Below, one piece after another: positions 62,622 to 64,000 of a stretch of 64,000 nt of DNA. The stretch's first letter is position 1; every line of letters begins with the position of its first letter. A model generated the notes under the pieces. That model was not told the DNA's origin, did not search any database, and worked only from the letters and a program-made list of their open reading frames with translations. The translations under genes and the position numbers were made by a program. Origin of the DNA: Arthrobacter sp. FB24 (GTDB taxonomy: Bacteria > Actinomycetota > Actinomycetes > Actinomycetales > Micrococcaceae); contig NC_008541.1 in NCBI RefSeq assembly GCF_000196235.1, positions 4,278,001 through 4,342,000 on the forward strand. The letters run 5' to 3'.

Positions 62622-63950
62622 CTAGAAGTCCAGCAGGTTCCGGCGGAAGCCGCCGTCGCCATAGCTTGTCCGGAGCAGCCCGCGGCGTCGCAGCACCGGG
62701 GCCAGCCGGTCCAGCACACCATGAACGGTGGCCGGATCAACGAAACCCGAGAACAGGAAGCCGTCCCCGCCCACCTGCACGCCGGTTTCTTCGAGGTAGT
62801 CGGCAATTTCCTCGGCCGTGCCGATGATGCTGTCCCCGGCGCCGCCGCTGCGGGCCTGCAGGAGCTGGCGCAGCGTGGACCCGGGAGGACCCGCCTTGGC
62901 GAAATGATCCAGGGTGCCCTGGTTGCTGTTCGTGGTGAGCTCGGGGAGCGGGGCGTCGAGGTCGAACTGCTGGAAGTCGATCACGGAGAGGTAGGAGATG
63001 GAGTTCAGCTGGCTGTCGATGTCGCGCTGCGTGAGCTGGCGGCGCTGCTCCCGGAGCTCGTCCGCTTCGGCCCGGGAGCCCACCACGGTGGGTTTGAGGA
63101 CAAACAGCACCTTGACGTCGTCGGGGTCCCGCCCCGCCGCGGCCGCCTCGGCCCGGATCGAATCACGGTAGGCCCTCATGCCGTCCGCGCCCCTGGCGAG
63201 GGCAATTGCGACGTCCGCGTTGCCGCCCGCGAAAGCCTTGCCCCGCGGGGACGCCCCGGCCTGCACCAGCACCGGTTCCTCAGGCAGCGGCGCGGTGTTG
63301 AGCGGGCCCCGGACCTTGAAGAATTGGCCGTCGTGGTTGATCGGATGGACCTTCGTATGGTCGGCAAAGATGCCGGCGTCCGGATCCTCGACAATGGCGT
63401 CCGGCTCCCAGCTGCGCCAGAGCTTGCGCACCACGTCCACGAATTCCTCCGCCTTCTCATAGCGGAGGTCATGCTCGATCTGCTGGTCCAGCCCGTAGTT
63501 CTGCGCAGCAAGATCGCTGCCGGAGGTCACCACGTTCCAGCCCAGCTGGCCGCTGGAGAAATGCTGCAGCGTGGCCAGGAGCCGGGCAGCGGTGAACGGC
63601 GGGTAGAAGGACGCACTCACCGTGGGAACAATGCCCAGGTGTTCCGTGGCGGAGAGCAGGTAGGGCACCAGTGCCAGCGGATCGTGCTTCGGCGCAAAGG
63701 ACGCCTGCGCCAGCGACACCTTGGCGCTTCCGCCGTACGTGTCCGGTACGGTGAGCGAGTCCTCGATGATGAAAAGGTCCAGCCCTGCCCGCTCGAATTC
63801 CCGCACGGCGTGCTGGTACAGGGCGGGTTTTTTCCAGTCGTACCCGATGCCATACCCGGGCGTACCCCACCCCTGGACGCCGAACCCGTGACCCACAAAC
63901 CAACCGAAGTGCAGCATGGGACTGCCTGTATTCCGATTCGATTCATTCAC
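62622..63950 (-). CDS. NtaA/SnaA/DszA-family FMN-dependent monooxygenase
   Basis: 442-residue bacterial-luciferase-like (LLM) monooxygenase of the NtaA/DszA group: GWGTPGYGIGYDW, WNVVTSGSDLAAQNYG, AGASPRGKAFAGGNADV are typical. Needs FMNH2 from a separate reductase; relatives cleave C-S or C-N bonds in organosulfur compounds, nitrilotriacetate or S-(2-succino)cysteine. Starts at GTG 63950 or ATG 63917. First visible gene of the operon with the lyase and cysteine-synthase-like gene. Confidence 0.88.
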   Translation of the reverse strand: MNESNRNTGSPMLHFGWFVGHGFGVQGWGTPGYGIGYDWKKPALYQHAVREFERAGLDLFIIEDSLTVPDTYGGSAKVSLAQASFAPKHDPLALVPYLLSATEHLGIVPTVSASFYPPFTAARLLATLQHFSSGQLGWNVVTSGSDLAAQNYGLDQQIEHDLRYEKAEEFVDVVRKLWRSWEPDAIVEDPDAGIFADHTKVHPINHDGQFFKVRGPLNTAPLPEEPVLVQAGASPRGKAFAGGNADVAIALARGADGMRAYRDSIRAEAAAAGRDPDDVKVLFVLKPTVVGSRAEADELREQRRQLTQRDIDSQLNSISYLSVIDFQQFDLDAPLPELTTNSNQGTLDHFAKAGPPGSTLRQLLQARSGGAGDSIIGTAEEIADYLEETGVQVGGDGFLFSGFVDPATVHGVLDRLAPVLRRRGLLRTSYGDGGFRRNLLDF

Positions 63951-64000
63951 GGCTGCCTGATTTCATCCGGCGTTACAGCGGTTCATCTCCCGTCATTATC

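Overview
The window is high-GC actinobacterial chromosome and looks like Arthrobacter/Pseudarthrobacter (Micrococcaceae). The basis is codon use, an HspR/HAIR heat-shock system, GAF-ANTAR regulators, an actinobacterial SOS box and a phd-type phenylpropanoid cluster. No rRNA, tRNA, CRISPR array or prophage was recognised. The only mobile DNA seen is a pair of identical, inverted IS110-family elements at 54.8-58.6 kb.

Layout. 0-8.4 kb: an aminotransferase, a membrane-anchored GH32 fructan hydrolase behind a large palindrome, a DUF4375 protein, a SWIM/SNF2 helicase and a small membrane protein. 8.6-12 kb: two GAF-ANTAR proteins, small unknown genes, a decayed urtE-like fragment and an alpha/beta hydrolase. 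12-16.3 kb: the dnaK-grpE-dnaJ-hspR operon with two HAIR operators; a third HAIR box lies before a ClpC-type unfoldase at 27.3 kb, so HspR probably controls both loci. 16.4-24.7 kb: a tandem-repeat acidic protein, a TetR/SDR divergent pair with twin operators, a MarR/MMPL divergent pair with a palindromic operator, two DHFR-like reductases, a methyltransferase and a LysE-type exporter. 27.4-34.6 kb: CoA ligase, MHS-type transporter, MaoC hydratase, acyl-CoA dehydrogenase, amidohydrolase and SDR, with a divergent MarR regulator. This matches the phd phenylpropanoid-degradation cluster of Corynebacterium, but the transporter carries an internal frame-breaking deletion. 34.6-38.5 kb: an ArsR-controlled MFS exporter, a second MFS protein and small genes. 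38.5-44 kb: a persulfide/sulfide detoxification locus (CstR-like repressor, four rhodaneses, TauE/SafE permease, thioredoxin, CstB-like persulfide dioxygenase) with four copies of one GC-tract operator and a terminal hairpin. 44.1-45.9 kb: SOS-controlled umuDC. 45.9-49.1 kb: a tightly coupled operon of an Lgt-like enzyme, a small membrane protein and a radical SAM protein resembling tetraether lipid synthase (Tes), then another membrane protein. 49-54.7 kb: LMW phosphatase, a P-loop-kinase/PabB fusion, cardiolipin synthase and PabC. 54.8-58.7 kb: the IS110 pair bracketing a DinB-like gene, both copies apparently inserted in a short dispersed repeat. 58.7-64 kb: a degenerate EAL protein, then an operon of NtaA-type monooxygenase, an atypical HAL/PAL-fold lyase without the Ala-Ser-Gly motif, and a cysteine-synthase-like enzyme.

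The most interesting parts are the Lgt/Tes-like lipid operon, the atypical lyase operon, the CstR-type regulon, the phd cluster with a broken importer, and the paired IS110 elements with candidate bridge-RNA regions.
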